Shown: positions 20,501-29,810, counted from the stretch's first letter. The stretch is DNA of 64,000 nucleotides from Adiantum capillus-veneris (GCA_014529385.2 CM043969.1:12234648-12298647), one strand, 5' to 3'. Translations and numbers: made by a program. The notes: generated by a model from the letters alone, not told the origin.

Positions 20501-22948
20501 AAGAACAACCAAACACAAGAACAGAGGTGGATGACATACCCAAACGCGGAATTGGAAAAGCAGAGACTTGAAATGTGCCAGAGAATGATCGAGACTGCAC
20601 AAGCCTTATTAGAACCACCAAAAGAAACAATGACTTGTGGAAAGGAAAACCCAATTCAGCAAGAGACTATCGTTTCACGGGTATCTGAAAAGACTCCCAG
20701 TGCACAAAAGCCTGAAAATACACAAAAGGATGACCGCAGAGTATTGAACACAACCGATCAGGAGATAGAGAGTTTTCATCCAGTCATACAGAGGATTTGC
20801 GGAAAAGATGAGGATTACAATGAATTTTGGAAACAAGTGAGAGAGGCAAACTTTGCAAACGAGCTAAGTTGCCAAGCTAATCAGACAAATTGGGAAAAGG
20901 ACATCAGGAATCCTCCCATAGTGGAATTTGAGGCAGGATCTCAAGTGGACTTGGATTTGCAATCTTACTGGGGAGATGGGGGCTCTGTTAGAACAATGGA
21001 AAGCAAACCTCATTCACTGAAAACCTTACCTTCATACTTAGGAGAGTATGAAGCAAAATCCGAGATTAGAGCACTTCCCTCACGAAAAATCTCATCAGAA
21101 AAAGTCATGGACTCGCAAGGATTGATAGAGATTTTGTCAACACCAGTGTCATGCACTATCACTCTAGCTGAGATTTTGAGGCTAAGACCACATATGTGGA
21201 CCACTGTAGGAAAATGCTTGGAGAAATTCGGGATAAAAGATCCAACATCGAGATTGCAAGAGAGCATAGAGGAGCTGAGCAAACCACAAAAGAACGCTAA
21301 GCCTGTACCCTTAAACAAGGTCGGAGAGTATTGCGAAGGTGAAGAGGGGAATACAACCTTACCAGTTGAATTCCAAGGAGTGAAGACGATGGCAATACTA
21401 GACAGCGGAGCAGGTGTAGCCATTGCTACAAAAGAAATCTGGAAAAAATGGGGGAAACCAGCAATAAGGAAGACTAGGTTGAAACTCCAATTAGCAGATG
21501 GACACATGGAGAAACCTATGGGGTTATTAGAGAAAGTTGTAGTGACTTCTTGCGGCATTGAATACGAACATACTTTTGCTATTGTCGATTTTGGCAAGGA
21601 GAATAACTATGATATCATACTGGGAAGACCATTCATGAGACAGTTGAAAATGGTCCAGGATTGGGGCTACGATCACATATACCTGAGAAGTATGGAAACC
21701 ACTACACGTGTGAACCTGAAAGACCATAGCTACAAAGATGTGAACCGAACACCGGTAGAGGAGTTTGATTCAGCTACTTTGGCGGGATCCGAATTTCCAG
21801 CTTGGTTAGGTAAACCCAAGGAGTTATGGATGTGTGGAGCTTCGAAATGTGGAAGTCTGAAACGAGAAGAATGTGTTTTAGAAAGGGCTATCGAAGACGA
21901 AACTTATGTAGGAGAACCCTTTCCAGAGGACACGTTTGAACCATTAGAATGGACACACATTCTAGCAACCCTAGATGTTTGTGCAACTCCGGATGGTCCC
22001 ACAACGAAATTTTGCGACAAGGACGGGTACGACGTGGTTCTGTATTTCATGTTGAGAACTGTACTCAAAAAAGAAACTGAAAAGAACGATACACTGGAAA
22101 AGGAAGATGAAGAAGAGGTGTTTCATGACATTCCCAATCATCCAGAGTGGGGAAATGAAGCAGACAACGAGTCAACGGACAATTCAAGTGGAAACGAAGA
22201 AACTATAATGGATGTCCGATTTTATGATTTTCCGAACCAAACTAAACAACGCCAGAAACACTATAGAGCAAAGAAAAAAACAAAAGGGGTTAGAACCAAT
22301 CCGATGCCTAGAATAAGAGGAAAAAATCAATTCTTAATGCTAGTAAAGGCTGAAGATTGTGTTAAGGATAAGATTTCTGGAAGAATGAGAGGCAGTGATC
22401 AAAAGAGCTTACGAAAAGACAAAAGAGGCTCAAGAAATCAAGTTCAAAATAATGGAACGAAAACTGAAACAGAAAAATCAGAAAAGAACAAGCGCAACAG
22501 AGAACACACGGAGTCCAAGCTAGAACGTAGAAACAAGTACAGAGAGCTCAAGAAAACTCTGAAGGAAGTTTGGACGACAGAAATTGAGAGTGGAGAGGAC
22601 GAAAACGTCAAAATCAAGGAAAACATGGATGTTCCCTCTCACTATAGGAAATTCACAATAGAGGATAGGAAGGTGATATTAACCCCACCTATTCGAGAGA
22701 GGAAGGAGAACGAATCTTACGACGGACCGGAGGATGCAAAAAAAATTTATTTAGCAGCTCCAGGTGAGACGCCTAGACCGGTGTACATAGCCACAGATTT
22801 GTCTCCAAGCGAGGAAGAGAGACTTTTGAGTCTTCTCAGAGAGTACAGGGATGTGTTTGCATGGTCTTATAAGGACTTAAAGGGAGTTGACCCATCGATA
22901 TACCAACACTCAATCCCACTGAAACAAGACGCAAAGCCTAGCAGATAG
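17558..22948 (+). CDS. Element E gag-protease with start of RT (ORF1), 1,796 codons to a TAG
   Basis: Retrotransposon gag and aspartic protease polyprotein, which packages element RNA. The N-terminus M-N-L-R-S-G-R is like other plant Athila/Tat gags. The capsid domain is around residues 400-560. Two zinc-knuckle-like motifs follow (19937-19975 and 20009-20046): in the first the last Cys is Tyr, the second is C-x2-C-x3-H-x4-C. The retropepsin catalytic D-S-G is at 21401-21409 with I-L-G-R-P-F 70 residues on. A highly charged linker leads to the first residues of RT. The frame stops at TAG (22946-22948); the next codons continue RT in the same frame. In other gypsy elements Gln stands at this place, so CAG to TAG is likely. 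Confidence 0.9.
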   Translation: MNLRSGRNLRNNQPKQGEPASAISTEGSVNQSWVQPLEPIFEGSVSDTSSERSYEIFTEHLNLNNRENMAAGSSNPSATMKLLFIKYQYDNEQGAKIYKDGMDRYCVKIEDRPSEFKDLVPVSYSGDRYLDDEGTMYLVVLNPNIVDKWGLMGTKAKIDEELEEKAPIMNFPNARLRRENETTRINTDNIYVGLYKYNNGEQDLYYRCEEPYTGELTYQKRLYVFTYTEGSEVKIAAYDKYGRQYSTMGKKELEGYTYFGGPLHQYYVTSSSHRPAPTNGVQNSMTTGGQRTQVADSFSQPWDSKLGPMGSLHSRESMETNRGSAVPIPTYTTPGPRFEAEPSHLPPSSRFRAGEPTRVTHEVHNARESFSRDTGAMRLVADHRRMRPSQVAKCMPKKYGGSGDPYAHVSLFKQVLRAEQITDFHTQYEEFGLTLEGTALTWFQPMNIGGFHDIDHLLREFAEEFSKRGIKHNTVSQIYAFKQREHEKVKEASLRFKQYIERCPVRERPQDDRLSVLFIEGLRNDTLKKDLHLKACTSFEQVTREALYLVDNCTVYGEVSADTDFASSSSSSVAIETTTKKNVQTTTMPNVEQMIEDALKRMAPYQKPLPKTLKWCAIEQKWTNHPTEECYYNKGYVREHQYAPPALLAPPQVHPVPRYPTGNVPGPMGIERPQPVLGQQPPLPGARPVGIRYAPTLENQEEQALVPVQAYYEESGAHMSPTVYYPPEEPKQPEPWGMMGNVGIPTITSASDEERYNLDARTLMFIAHGGLTGQRPSYPQRTNQAGPRPALGPCYKCGGDHLMNVYPHTEIIRINAYCTECGVTHFIEDCSKNPNKVQKTTLNMLETIPTSSGSENETLIPTQVVTRAQAEKTTRELENGKLATEVVSQGPRSQKNTWKARKARMKLRKEREDAILAEELKQTKARLEKLESQNGKREMSPERTKQKSIKETTSLSSGGSVLVDKVHEPLDALMRAYEARLKNNQTQEQRWMTYPNAELEKQRLEMCQRMIETAQALLEPPKETMTCGKENPIQQETIVSRVSEKTPSAQKPENTQKDDRRVLNTTDQEIESFHPVIQRICGKDEDYNEFWKQVREANFANELSCQANQTNWEKDIRNPPIVEFEAGSQVDLDLQSYWGDGGSVRTMESKPHSLKTLPSYLGEYEAKSEIRALPSRKISSEKVMDSQGLIEILSTPVSCTITLAEILRLRPHMWTTVGKCLEKFGIKDPTSRLQESIEELSKPQKNAKPVPLNKVGEYCEGEEGNTTLPVEFQGVKTMAILDSGAGVAIATKEIWKKWGKPAIRKTRLKLQLADGHMEKPMGLLEKVVVTSCGIEYEHTFAIVDFGKENNYDIILGRPFMRQLKMVQDWGYDHIYLRSMETTTRVNLKDHSYKDVNRTPVEEFDSATLAGSEFPAWLGKPKELWMCGASKCGSLKREECVLERAIEDETYVGEPFPEDTFEPLEWTHILATLDVCATPDGPTTKFCDKDGYDVVLYFMLRTVLKKETEKNDTLEKEDEEEVFHDIPNHPEWGNEADNESTDNSSGNEETIMDVRFYDFPNQTKQRQKHYRAKKKTKGVRTNPMPRIRGKNQFLMLVKAEDCVKDKISGRMRGSDQKSLRKDKRGSRNQVQNNGTKTETEKSEKNKRNREHTESKLERRNKYRELKKTLKEVWTTEIESGEDENVKIKENMDVPSHYRKFTIEDRKVILTPPIRERKENESYDGPEDAKKIYLAAPGETPRPVYIATDLSPSEEERLLSLLREYRDVFAWSYKDLKGVDPSIYQHSIPLKQDAKPSR
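22946..22948 (+). other. In-frame TAG between protease and RT of element E
   Basis: The only stop in a 3,201-codon frame from 17558 to 27160. It falls in the R-x-R-P linker at the start of RT. Most likely a nonsense mutation; translational read-through cannot be excluded from one copy. Confidence 0.8.
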
Positions 22949-25900
22949 AGACCATACACATATAATGATACTTTTGCTAAGCGAATCAAGGAAGAGATAG
23001 ATAAGCTAATGGAAGCTGAATTCATATACGAGATTGAACACACTGATTGGGTATCTCCGATTGTGGTAGTACCTAAGAAGAACGGAAAACTCCGAGTGTG
23101 TGTCAACTTAAAGAAAGTGAATGCTGCAACAATCAGGGACAATTATCCCCTGCCGATAACTGATCATGTTCTAGAGCATGTATCAGGGAAAACAGCATAC
23201 TCCTTTCTTGATGGTTTTTCAGGATATAACCAGCTAGCCATAGCACTGGAAGATCAACATAAAACAGCTTTTGCAACGGAGTGGGGAATTTATGCTTATC
23301 GGGTTATGCCTTTTGGTCTAACCAATGCTCCCGCAACCTTCCAGAGGCTGATGACGCATGCTTTCAAAGAATACTTAAGGCTGTTTCTAGAAATCTACAT
23401 GGATGACTTATGTGTACATTCTCTTCTGAGAGATGAGCATCTAGAACACCTAAGAAAAGTATTTGAGAAATGTAGGACATATCGCATTTGTCTCAATCCT
23501 GAGAAATGTGTGTTTATGGTCCGACAGGGCAGAATTCTGGGACATATTGTCTCACAAAACGGAATATCCACGGATTTAGAGAAGATAAAAGTTATAGTGG
23601 ATATGCCTAGACCAACCAATGCGAAACAAGTACAGAGCTTTATGGGACATTGTGGATATTATAGACGATTCATTTACATGTACGCTATAATAGGCCAACC
23701 ACTTTACAGGCTAATAGTGAACTTTGAATGGACAGAGGAGTGTGAGGAATCGTTCAAGAAATTGAAAGAGGCACTCATTACCGCTCCAGTCTTGAAATCA
23801 CCAGATTGGGAGAAGATATTCCATGTGCATATAGATGCTTCGGCATATGCAATAGGATGCATTCTGGCTCAGCCAGAAGAAGGAAACATGGATTTTCCTA
23901 TCTGTTACGCCAGTCGACAGCTCAACCATGCAGAGAAGAATTACACCACAACAGAGCGAGAAGGATTAGGAATGATATATGCTGTGAAGAAATTTCGGCA
24001 TTATCTTCTAGCCAACAAGTTTGTGTTTTTTACGGATCACCAAGCCTTGCTCTACCTAGTGAATAAACCATGCAATACCGGGAGAATAGTGAGATGGTTC
24101 ATTATCTTACTGGAATTCGACTTCACGGTAGTAGTAAAGAAAGGAAAAACACATCTTAGAGCTGATCATCTTTCGCGATTGACGAATGGAGAAGACCCTA
24201 TAGGAGTAGATGACGACATGCCAGACGCGTACTTGTTCAACATAGAAATGATACCGAGGTGGTCTCAAAATGTCGTTAACCTATTAACCTATGGAGGAGA
24301 GTTCGATAGAAGAGAATACAACCTGAAACATATTGCTATTCAGCAATCCAAGAATCTTCAATTGATTGCAGGAAGGTTGTATCAATTGGGAAATGATCAT
24401 GTTTTACGACTATGCATCAATCCTGAGGAATATAGTATATATCTGCGCGAAGCACATGTTCAGGAATGTGCATTTCATTGTTCAAGAAGGAACACATATA
24501 GGAATTTGTTACAATTGGGAGTCTATTGGCCAGGAATGAAAGAAAGCGTACATGAATATGTCACTGTATGTATTGTATGTTCATCAAAACCGCCAGCCGA
24601 GTATTCGACATTATATCAGATAATGATCGCTCCAGAATGGAGTCAGTATATTGTTGAATATCTCACAAATAGAACTTTCCCAGAAGGAACGTCAAAAGCT
24701 CGTCAGAAATCTGTAGAGACAGAAGCTAGAGATTACGCTTTAATAGGAGATCAACTCTATAAGAGAGGTAAAGACAACCAGCTTAGGATTTGCGCATCAG
24801 AGTCTGAGTATGTGATAATCCTAGAGCAAGCTCATGGAGGAGTAGGTGGAGGCCATTTCTCAGGTGATAAGACAGCAAAACTTGTCTTAGCCGCAGGAAT
24901 ATGGTGGCCAACATTACATATGGACGCTGAGGAATACGTTAAAAGGTGTGATGACTGTCAGCGGACCAAAGTACCACTTAAAAGAGATGATATGCCGCTT
25001 AGACCAATGATGGGGGCAAGAGCTTTTGCAAAATGGGGGATTGATTATGTTGGACCCATTTCACCTCCTGCATATAAGACTCATGCACAATACATCATTG
25101 TGGCTACAGACTATCTAACAAAGTGGGTCGAAGCAAAGGCAACTCAAAAAGCAGATGCCAGGACCACGGCACAATTTCTATATGAATACGTCTTTGTACG
25201 ATATGGATTGCCAATAGAAATTGTGAGTGATCGAGGCACACATTTCATAAATGAAGTGATAGAGATCCTTCTAGATGAATTCATGGTAATCCATAGGAAA
25301 TCAGCCCCGTATCATCCACAAGCAAACGGACAAGCTGAAGCAACAAACAAAACCATATGCACGGTCCTTACGAAGATTGTATCTGAGTCGAGAACTGACT
25401 GGGACCAGAAGTTGCATTCAACATTATGGGCATATAGGGTAGCATATAAAACATCAATAGGAACGACCCCATATAACATGGTTTTTGGGCTAAATGCTAT
25501 CTTACCAATAGAATTCTTGATTTCAACCTTAAGGGTGGCTAAGGATCTAGAGTGGACAGGGCACGAGCTCTCTGATAGAATAGATGACCTGGAAAAGCTA
25601 GATGAGCTTCGCCTAAAAGCAGTAGCTTCCATCTACGCTCAAAAAAGGCGACAAAAGGAATTTTTTGATAAGCATGTGCGGACTAAAGAGTTTAAAGTTG
25701 GGGACTATGTCCTAGTTTACACTCTGAAACAGCATGCTAAGAAGCTTAAAAAGCGAGGGATGGGACCTCTGGTGATTAAAGATCTATCACCAAGTGGAGC
25801 CGTCAAGCTTGCTACATTAGACGGAGAAGAAATGCCCAATTGGATTAGTGGATGCAGAGTGAAAAAGTATCTGTTGCCGCTAACACAAGACATGCTTCTC

Positions 25901-27160
25901 AAAATACATCAAGAAAAGCTGCGTGTCCAAAAAAAGAAAAAGATTGTAGAGGAAGCGCAAGCTGAGGCGAAGGAAAGAATGGAGAAAAGAAGACTACTGC
26001 GTCAGAAACAGCGCAATGAAGGAGCAATACGAATAAACGCAGTTAGTATAACAGAAATGGGGAATGACAAAGAAGAACCCATCATTGAATGCAAAGTAGG
26101 GACCAACCAAATTAAAGCCAGAGCACTATTGGATTCACGAGCTCAAGCGAACCTACTTTCACTCAGTTTGTATAGACAATTGACAACTGACACGAAATTA
26201 CAAACTGCCAAGCAAGAGTTAAAAAGTTACTCTGAGAACTCAATCAAAACTGTCGGATGCACAGTTTTACATATACAGATTAACCATTATGTGTATCCTC
26301 ATATGTTTTACGTGGTTGAAGACCAAGCTACACAACATCCATTATTGCTAGGACAACCATGGCAGAAGCAATACAATGCAATGATTGACTGGAGTTCTAA
26401 ATCAATGCTTATCAAATACGAAGGTGAAAGTCAATCAGTTAAGTTCACCAAAGGAGAAGAGCCAACTCCAAAGGACGAATCCAAAGACAAAGATAAACAA
26501 CAACCAGAGAAAAAGAAGAAGCAATGGCAACCAAAAGTTTCTATACAACCGAATTACTCTTCGACGAGGAATTCTCGACAGTGGATAAGGAAGACAAGCA
26601 ATAATATAACAGCTCAACCTTGGAAAAAAACGGAGTCACAGTTGGTATGGAGACCAAAAAAGGCTGTGCCAGAGAACACAAAGGTGGAAAACAGAGTCTT
26701 CAATACTAGACAACGGAGTGATCCCCGACAATCAAGGAAAGTGAAACAGATCTGGATTCCAAAGAAGGTCATGACGGCACAAAGCTACAGCAAGCAAATT
26801 TGGATCCCAAAGATTTGTAAACAGGAACTCCCTTCAATACAATCAACGAAAACTCCTAGGTATTTCAAGGCGAGGGAATCAACACACATAACAAAGCAAG
26901 TTTGGGTCGCAAAGAGTTTGTGGCAAGCACAAGCAAAGCGGAGGCAGATTTGGATTGTGAAAAAAGACAACAAGGTAATGAAGAACCCATCTACTGATTC
27001 TACTACCGAAGTACCAAAACCAACCCAAAACCCAACCACCAATCCTTCAATCAAACAAAGAGCAGCTTTATTGGAAAGAATGTTGTATCGTCGCTCTACA
27101 ATTGCATTGGGAACTTATGACCAAAACAACTACAATGCTTCACCCACAAACACTTCATAG
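22949..27160 (+). CDS. Element E pol: RT, RNase H, duplicated zinc module, integrase, second protease-like domain
   Basis: Same frame as gag after the TAG; first ATG is 23009. Order: RT with L-D-G-F-S-G-Y and catalytic Y-M-D-D (23396-23407); Ty3-type RNase H (about 23815-24185); two successive copies of the linker plus H-H-C-C zinc region (24258-24591 and 24636-24966); integrase core with W-G-I-D, S-D-R-G and G-Q-A-E, so D,D,E is complete; C-terminal K-V-G-D-Y-V-L-V-Y domain. A retropepsin-like domain follows (about 26075-26440), with L-L-D-S-R in place of D-S-G. The tail has five W-x-x-K units (26640-26970). It copies element RNA and integrates the cDNA. Confidence 0.92.
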   Translation, partial: RPYTYNDTFAKRIKEEIDKLMEAEFIYEIEHTDWVSPIVVVPKKNGKLRVCVNLKKVNAATIRDNYPLPITDHVLEHVSGKTAYSFLDGFSGYNQLAIALEDQHKTAFATEWGIYAYRVMPFGLTNAPATFQRLMTHAFKEYLRLFLEIYMDDLCVHSLLRDEHLEHLRKVFEKCRTYRICLNPEKCVFMVRQGRILGHIVSQNGISTDLEKIKVIVDMPRPTNAKQVQSFMGHCGYYRRFIYMYAIIGQPLYRLIVNFEWTEECEESFKKLKEALITAPVLKSPDWEKIFHVHIDASAYAIGCILAQPEEGNMDFPICYASRQLNHAEKNYTTTEREGLGMIYAVKKFRHYLLANKFVFFTDHQALLYLVNKPCNTGRIVRWFIILLEFDFTVVVKKGKTHLRADHLSRLTNGEDPIGVDDDMPDAYLFNIEMIPRWSQNVVNLLTYGGEFDRREYNLKHIAIQQSKNLQLIAGRLYQLGNDHVLRLCINPEEYSIYLREAHVQECAFHCSRRNTYRNLLQLGVYWPGMKESVHEYVTVCIVCSSKPPAEYSTLYQIMIAPEWSQYIVEYLTNRTFPEGTSKARQKSVETEARDYALIGDQLYKRGKDNQLRICASESEYVIILEQAHGGVGGGHFSGDKTAKLVLAAGIWWPTLHMDAEEYVKRCDDCQRTKVPLKRDDMPLRPMMGARAFAKWGIDYVGPISPPAYKTHAQYIIVATDYLTKWVEAKATQKADARTTAQFLYEYVFVRYGLPIEIVSDRGTHFINEVIEILLDEFMVIHRKSAPYHPQANGQAEATNKTICTVLTKIVSESRTDWDQKLHSTLWAYRVAYKTSIGTTPYNMVFGLNAILPIEFLISTLRVAKDLEWTGHELSDRIDDLEKLDELRLKAVASIYAQKRRQKEFFDKHVRTKEFKVGDYVLVYTLKQHAKKLKKRGMGPLVIKDLSPSGAVKLATLDGEEMPNWISGCRVKKYLLPLTQDMLLKIHQEKLRVQKKKKIVEEAQAEAKERMEKRRLLRQKQRNEGAIRINAVSITEMGNDKEEPIIECKVGTNQIKARALLDSRAQANLLSLSLYRQLTTDTKLQTAKQELKSYSENSIKTVGCTVLHIQINHYVYPHMFYVVEDQATQHPLLLGQPWQKQYNAMIDWSSKSMLIKYEGESQSVKFTKGEEPTPKDESKDKDKQQPEKKKKQWQPKVSIQPNYSSTRNSRQWIRKTSNNITAQPWKKTESQLVWRPKKAVPENTKVENRVFNTRQRSDPRQSRKVKQIWIPKKVMTAQSYSKQIWIPKICKQELPSIQSTKTPRYFKARESTHITKQVWVAKSLWQAQAKRRQIWIVKKDNKVMKNPSTDSTTEVPKPTQNPTTNPSIKQRAALLERMLYRRSTIALGTYDQNNYNASPTNTS
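24258..24966 (+). repeat. In-frame tandem duplication (about 378 bp) of the integrase zinc module
   Basis: Both units start W-S-Q-x-(V/I)-V, pass a G-x-L-Y-(Q/K) and L-R-(L/I)-C block and a (V/I)-(Y/W)-W-P block, and end C-x-x-C (24569-24580 and 24946-24957). In unit 2 the zinc ligands H...H...C-x2-C look complete; unit 1 keeps C-I-V-C but its histidines are shifted (A-H-V-Q-E-C-A-F-H). The period is close to 126 codons. Confidence 0.75.
26075..26440 (+). other. Second retropepsin-like domain at the end of pol
   Basis: E-C-K-V-G ... A-L-L-D-S-R-A-Q-A-N-L-L-S ... H-P-L-L-L-G-Q-P-W ... I-D-W has the strand-loop order of a retropepsin. The catalytic triplet is D-S-R (26132-26140), one base from D-S-G. 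Element A has D-M-G at the same place. It is probably not catalytic and may bind or dimerise. Confidence 0.6.
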
Positions 27161-27180
27161 TCGTCCGGGAGGACTCAGAC

Positions 27181-27197
27181 TAGGAGGGGGGGAGGTA
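27181..27197 (+). promoter_or_regulatory. Internal polypurine tract of element E
   Basis: GGAGGGGGGGAGG after GACTCAGACTA, 20 nt past the pol stop. The same motif follows pol in A and, on the minus strand, in B. It may be a second plus-strand primer. Confidence 0.6.
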
Positions 27198-27984
27198 TAC
27201 AGGAGCTACAAAGCAGCTACAAGCGGAAAAAACAAAGAAAAACAAAAATTATATTACAAGGGCAGTGTCTTACATGATTTTGCAATTTTTTATGTTTGAT
27301 TGCGGATATTGATAATATTTATGCCCTTATATACCTTGTTTTGCAACAAGAAGAGATCAAATGATGAATTTGGGTCTCTAGATGTGTAAATATCACTAAA
27401 TAAGAGTGTTTTTGGAGCTAAAAAGTGGAAAAAAGTGGTAATCCAAGTCCAAAAATCACAAAGAAGTGTATATTCATATACACAGGGTTACCAGCTATTT
27501 ATCGTGTATGTTTGGAATTTTTTTTGGCTTCAATTTGCTATTTTCCTTTATTTTTTATGATTTCTTAATAAAAATAAAAGAAAAATAAAAAAGCAGGTGA
27601 AATGAGATCGGAAAAAAGAAAAGAATAGACGGCGATGATCCTAATGACAAGGGCAACCCATGGTAAAAATGGGGTACAATTCTGAAAAAGTTGCGGAAAG
27701 CCCGAAATGACAGAATTTTGGCAAAGTGGACAGATTTCTCAGAAACAGGTCAAATGGAGTCCAAATTGAGAAATTTCAAATCCTAAAGTGCATTTCATGA
27801 CGAGATAGGAGCACATGTCAAATTTGGTAACAAGTGATCCGGGAAGCCCGAAGTTAAGTATTTTTCACTTCACTATCAAGCTCATTTCCACTATTACCTT
27901 CTTGGAGAGAGCAAAGAGCACACAGGAGCATCCGACCTTCTACCGCCTTCTACGACGGCTACGAGAGCTCAGAGGACACCAGGC
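27198..27984. other. Spacer between pol and the ORF3 first exon of element E
   Basis: No coding content is seen. It is AT-rich in the first half. TCATTTCCACT and GAGAGA near 27880-27920 are shared with element A and may mark an ORF3 leader or promoter. Confidence 0.4.
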
Positions 27985-27993
27985 ATGAGAGGT
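27985..27993 (+). promoter_or_regulatory. Predicted ORF3 exon-1 end and splice donor, element E
   Basis: ATGAGAG followed by GTAGAC. Joined to GATCCATGG at 29972 it puts the exon-1 ATG in frame with ORF3 (M-R-G-S-M). Element A shows the same heptamer, donor and frame at 8920, though the families differ widely elsewhere in non-coding sequence. Confidence 0.5.
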
Positions 27994-28799
27994 AGACTCG
28001 TTGCCATAAGATTTTGATGCTTATCGTTAACTTTTGTCGCGAAAACTCACCAAATCCAAGAAACAAGAGCAGACGGGGAATGGGGAAGAACGCTAGGTAG
28101 GGGCACAACCGCCTAACCAAACTTTGCAAGAACTTAGAGGTGGGTTACCCTAGTATAGGAGATGAGTTTCTAGCACTCAAAGCTCAAGAAAGACCGACTG
28201 GAAAAACCCTAGGTCAACAGAGCCTGCAAGAGGCAAACAGAAAAAAATTGTCGGAACGACACAAAACTTCTCAGGAAGCTTAACAACATCGAGGGCAATG
28301 CAACCATGGAGTATCTCCGGGTTTGGATCACCAAAAGTAGGTCGGAACAACCAATTCGGCTGCGGACACACAAAGCGTCATTTTGGCATAACGGCTAAAA
28401 TTGACGACCAAATGACATGAAACTTCACAAGCAGCTTCAAATATACATGGATGACTTATGTTTGCAAGCGAAACCCAAAAGAAAGCTGATTCACTTACCG
28501 ATGGTGAAAAAGACGCTTTCGGGCAACCAAATGGAGAAAGATGGAGAACGGGGAGCCAAAGTCAAGTTCAACCAAATAGGTGGCTTCACAACATATCCAA
28601 TGAGCTGGAAATGCAACTCTCGAGAAGAAAAGTTGAAGAAATTCAACTCCAAGGCAAAAAGACGACTTCGGAGACTGAGATGTCTACAAGGGGGCTTTTT
28701 AGCTAAACTGATGACTTTTTAAGTTGAAAACTAGTTAGCAGGGCTTAGGGCACTAGCACAAAGCATTCTTTGCACAAAAAAGACCAACATTTCAAGATA

Positions 28800-29810
28800 A
28801 GACATCATACGCGTATGATGTCTCACAGCATGATTTTCACATCCATTTCAACATTTGAGTGCATAGCCTCATTCCACAGGTTAATCACATCCTATGAACC
28901 AAGTATCATGAGAATTGGAGTTAGAAAACCCAAGGAAAACCAAAAAGACGCAAAGTAGGCCATAAAATTGATTTTTGGTCCTAATTTTGTCAAAATAACT
29001 CCAAACTCATTGAGACTTTGTAGGATTGTTGATTAACACATCTACAAGCTATCTGGAACCAAAAAGCACCATTTTGACACAAAAGACATCATACGCGTAT
29101 AATGTCTATTTGCACTTACAGAGCCAAAAATGCTCATTTGTCATCATACAGCCATTATATATATCTAATACATGCTACATATGAAGTTTGGAACCATTTG
29201 GTCAAGTGGATCACCCCATTAGCCCAATTAAGAGAAAATCCTTCATACAAAGCCTATTTTTGTCCCAAATCCAACATATTCAAGTCCAAACCAGGATTTG
29301 AGTATAAACAGTCCTTCACTAGCACATGGGGAGTCCACAGAACCAATCCCATGAAAAATTGACAAAAAAGACATCATACGCGTATGATGTCTCCAGAGCC
29401 ATTTTTAGCCCAAATTCTATCCAAACTTGATAAATCCACTGAATAAGCCTATCTAAAGCCAAATCCAAGCTTATAGAGAAATTTGGTCCAAAAATGCACC
29501 AAAAGACATCATACGCGTATGATGTCTCACTATGTGATTTTGGCACCTCAGGGTTTCAACCACCAAACAGAAGTGTTCTACATGCCATTTGAAGGTAATC
29601 CACCAAGTTTTATCCAATTTGGATCATAAAATCCATTTCCCTTTCAAAATTTTGCCAAGAGCCTGAACTGGACTAAACTGGCCAAAACTTGACCAAATGG
29701 GATCCAAACTCAAATCCAAGCATATGATACTCATGTATACACTATCAGCTACAAGCACAACCAATATGAAGTCATTCTGACACAAAAGACATCATACGCG
29801 TATGATGTCT
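28800..29810. repeat. ORF3-intron palindrome array of element E (5 copies)
   Basis: The same 24-bp palindrome as in the leader (arm AGACATCATACG). Copies: 28800-28823, 29084-29107 (one mismatch), 29369-29392, 29504-29527 and 29787-29810. Spacings are 284, 285, 135 and 283. The last copy ends 166 nt before the ORF3 ATG, almost the same distance as in front of gag. Confidence 0.92.

Noticed and set aside
28417..28722. Two overlapping plus-strand frames in the E intron, one starting with I-Y-M-D-D-L-C
   Set aside because: No homologue in element A, no domain beyond the 18-nt RT-like string, and inside the predicted intron.
16669..29810. Regularly spaced palindromes taken as a CRISPR-like array
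   Set aside because: Spacings are 125-287 bp, the DNA is a plant retrotransposon, and there are no cas genes.
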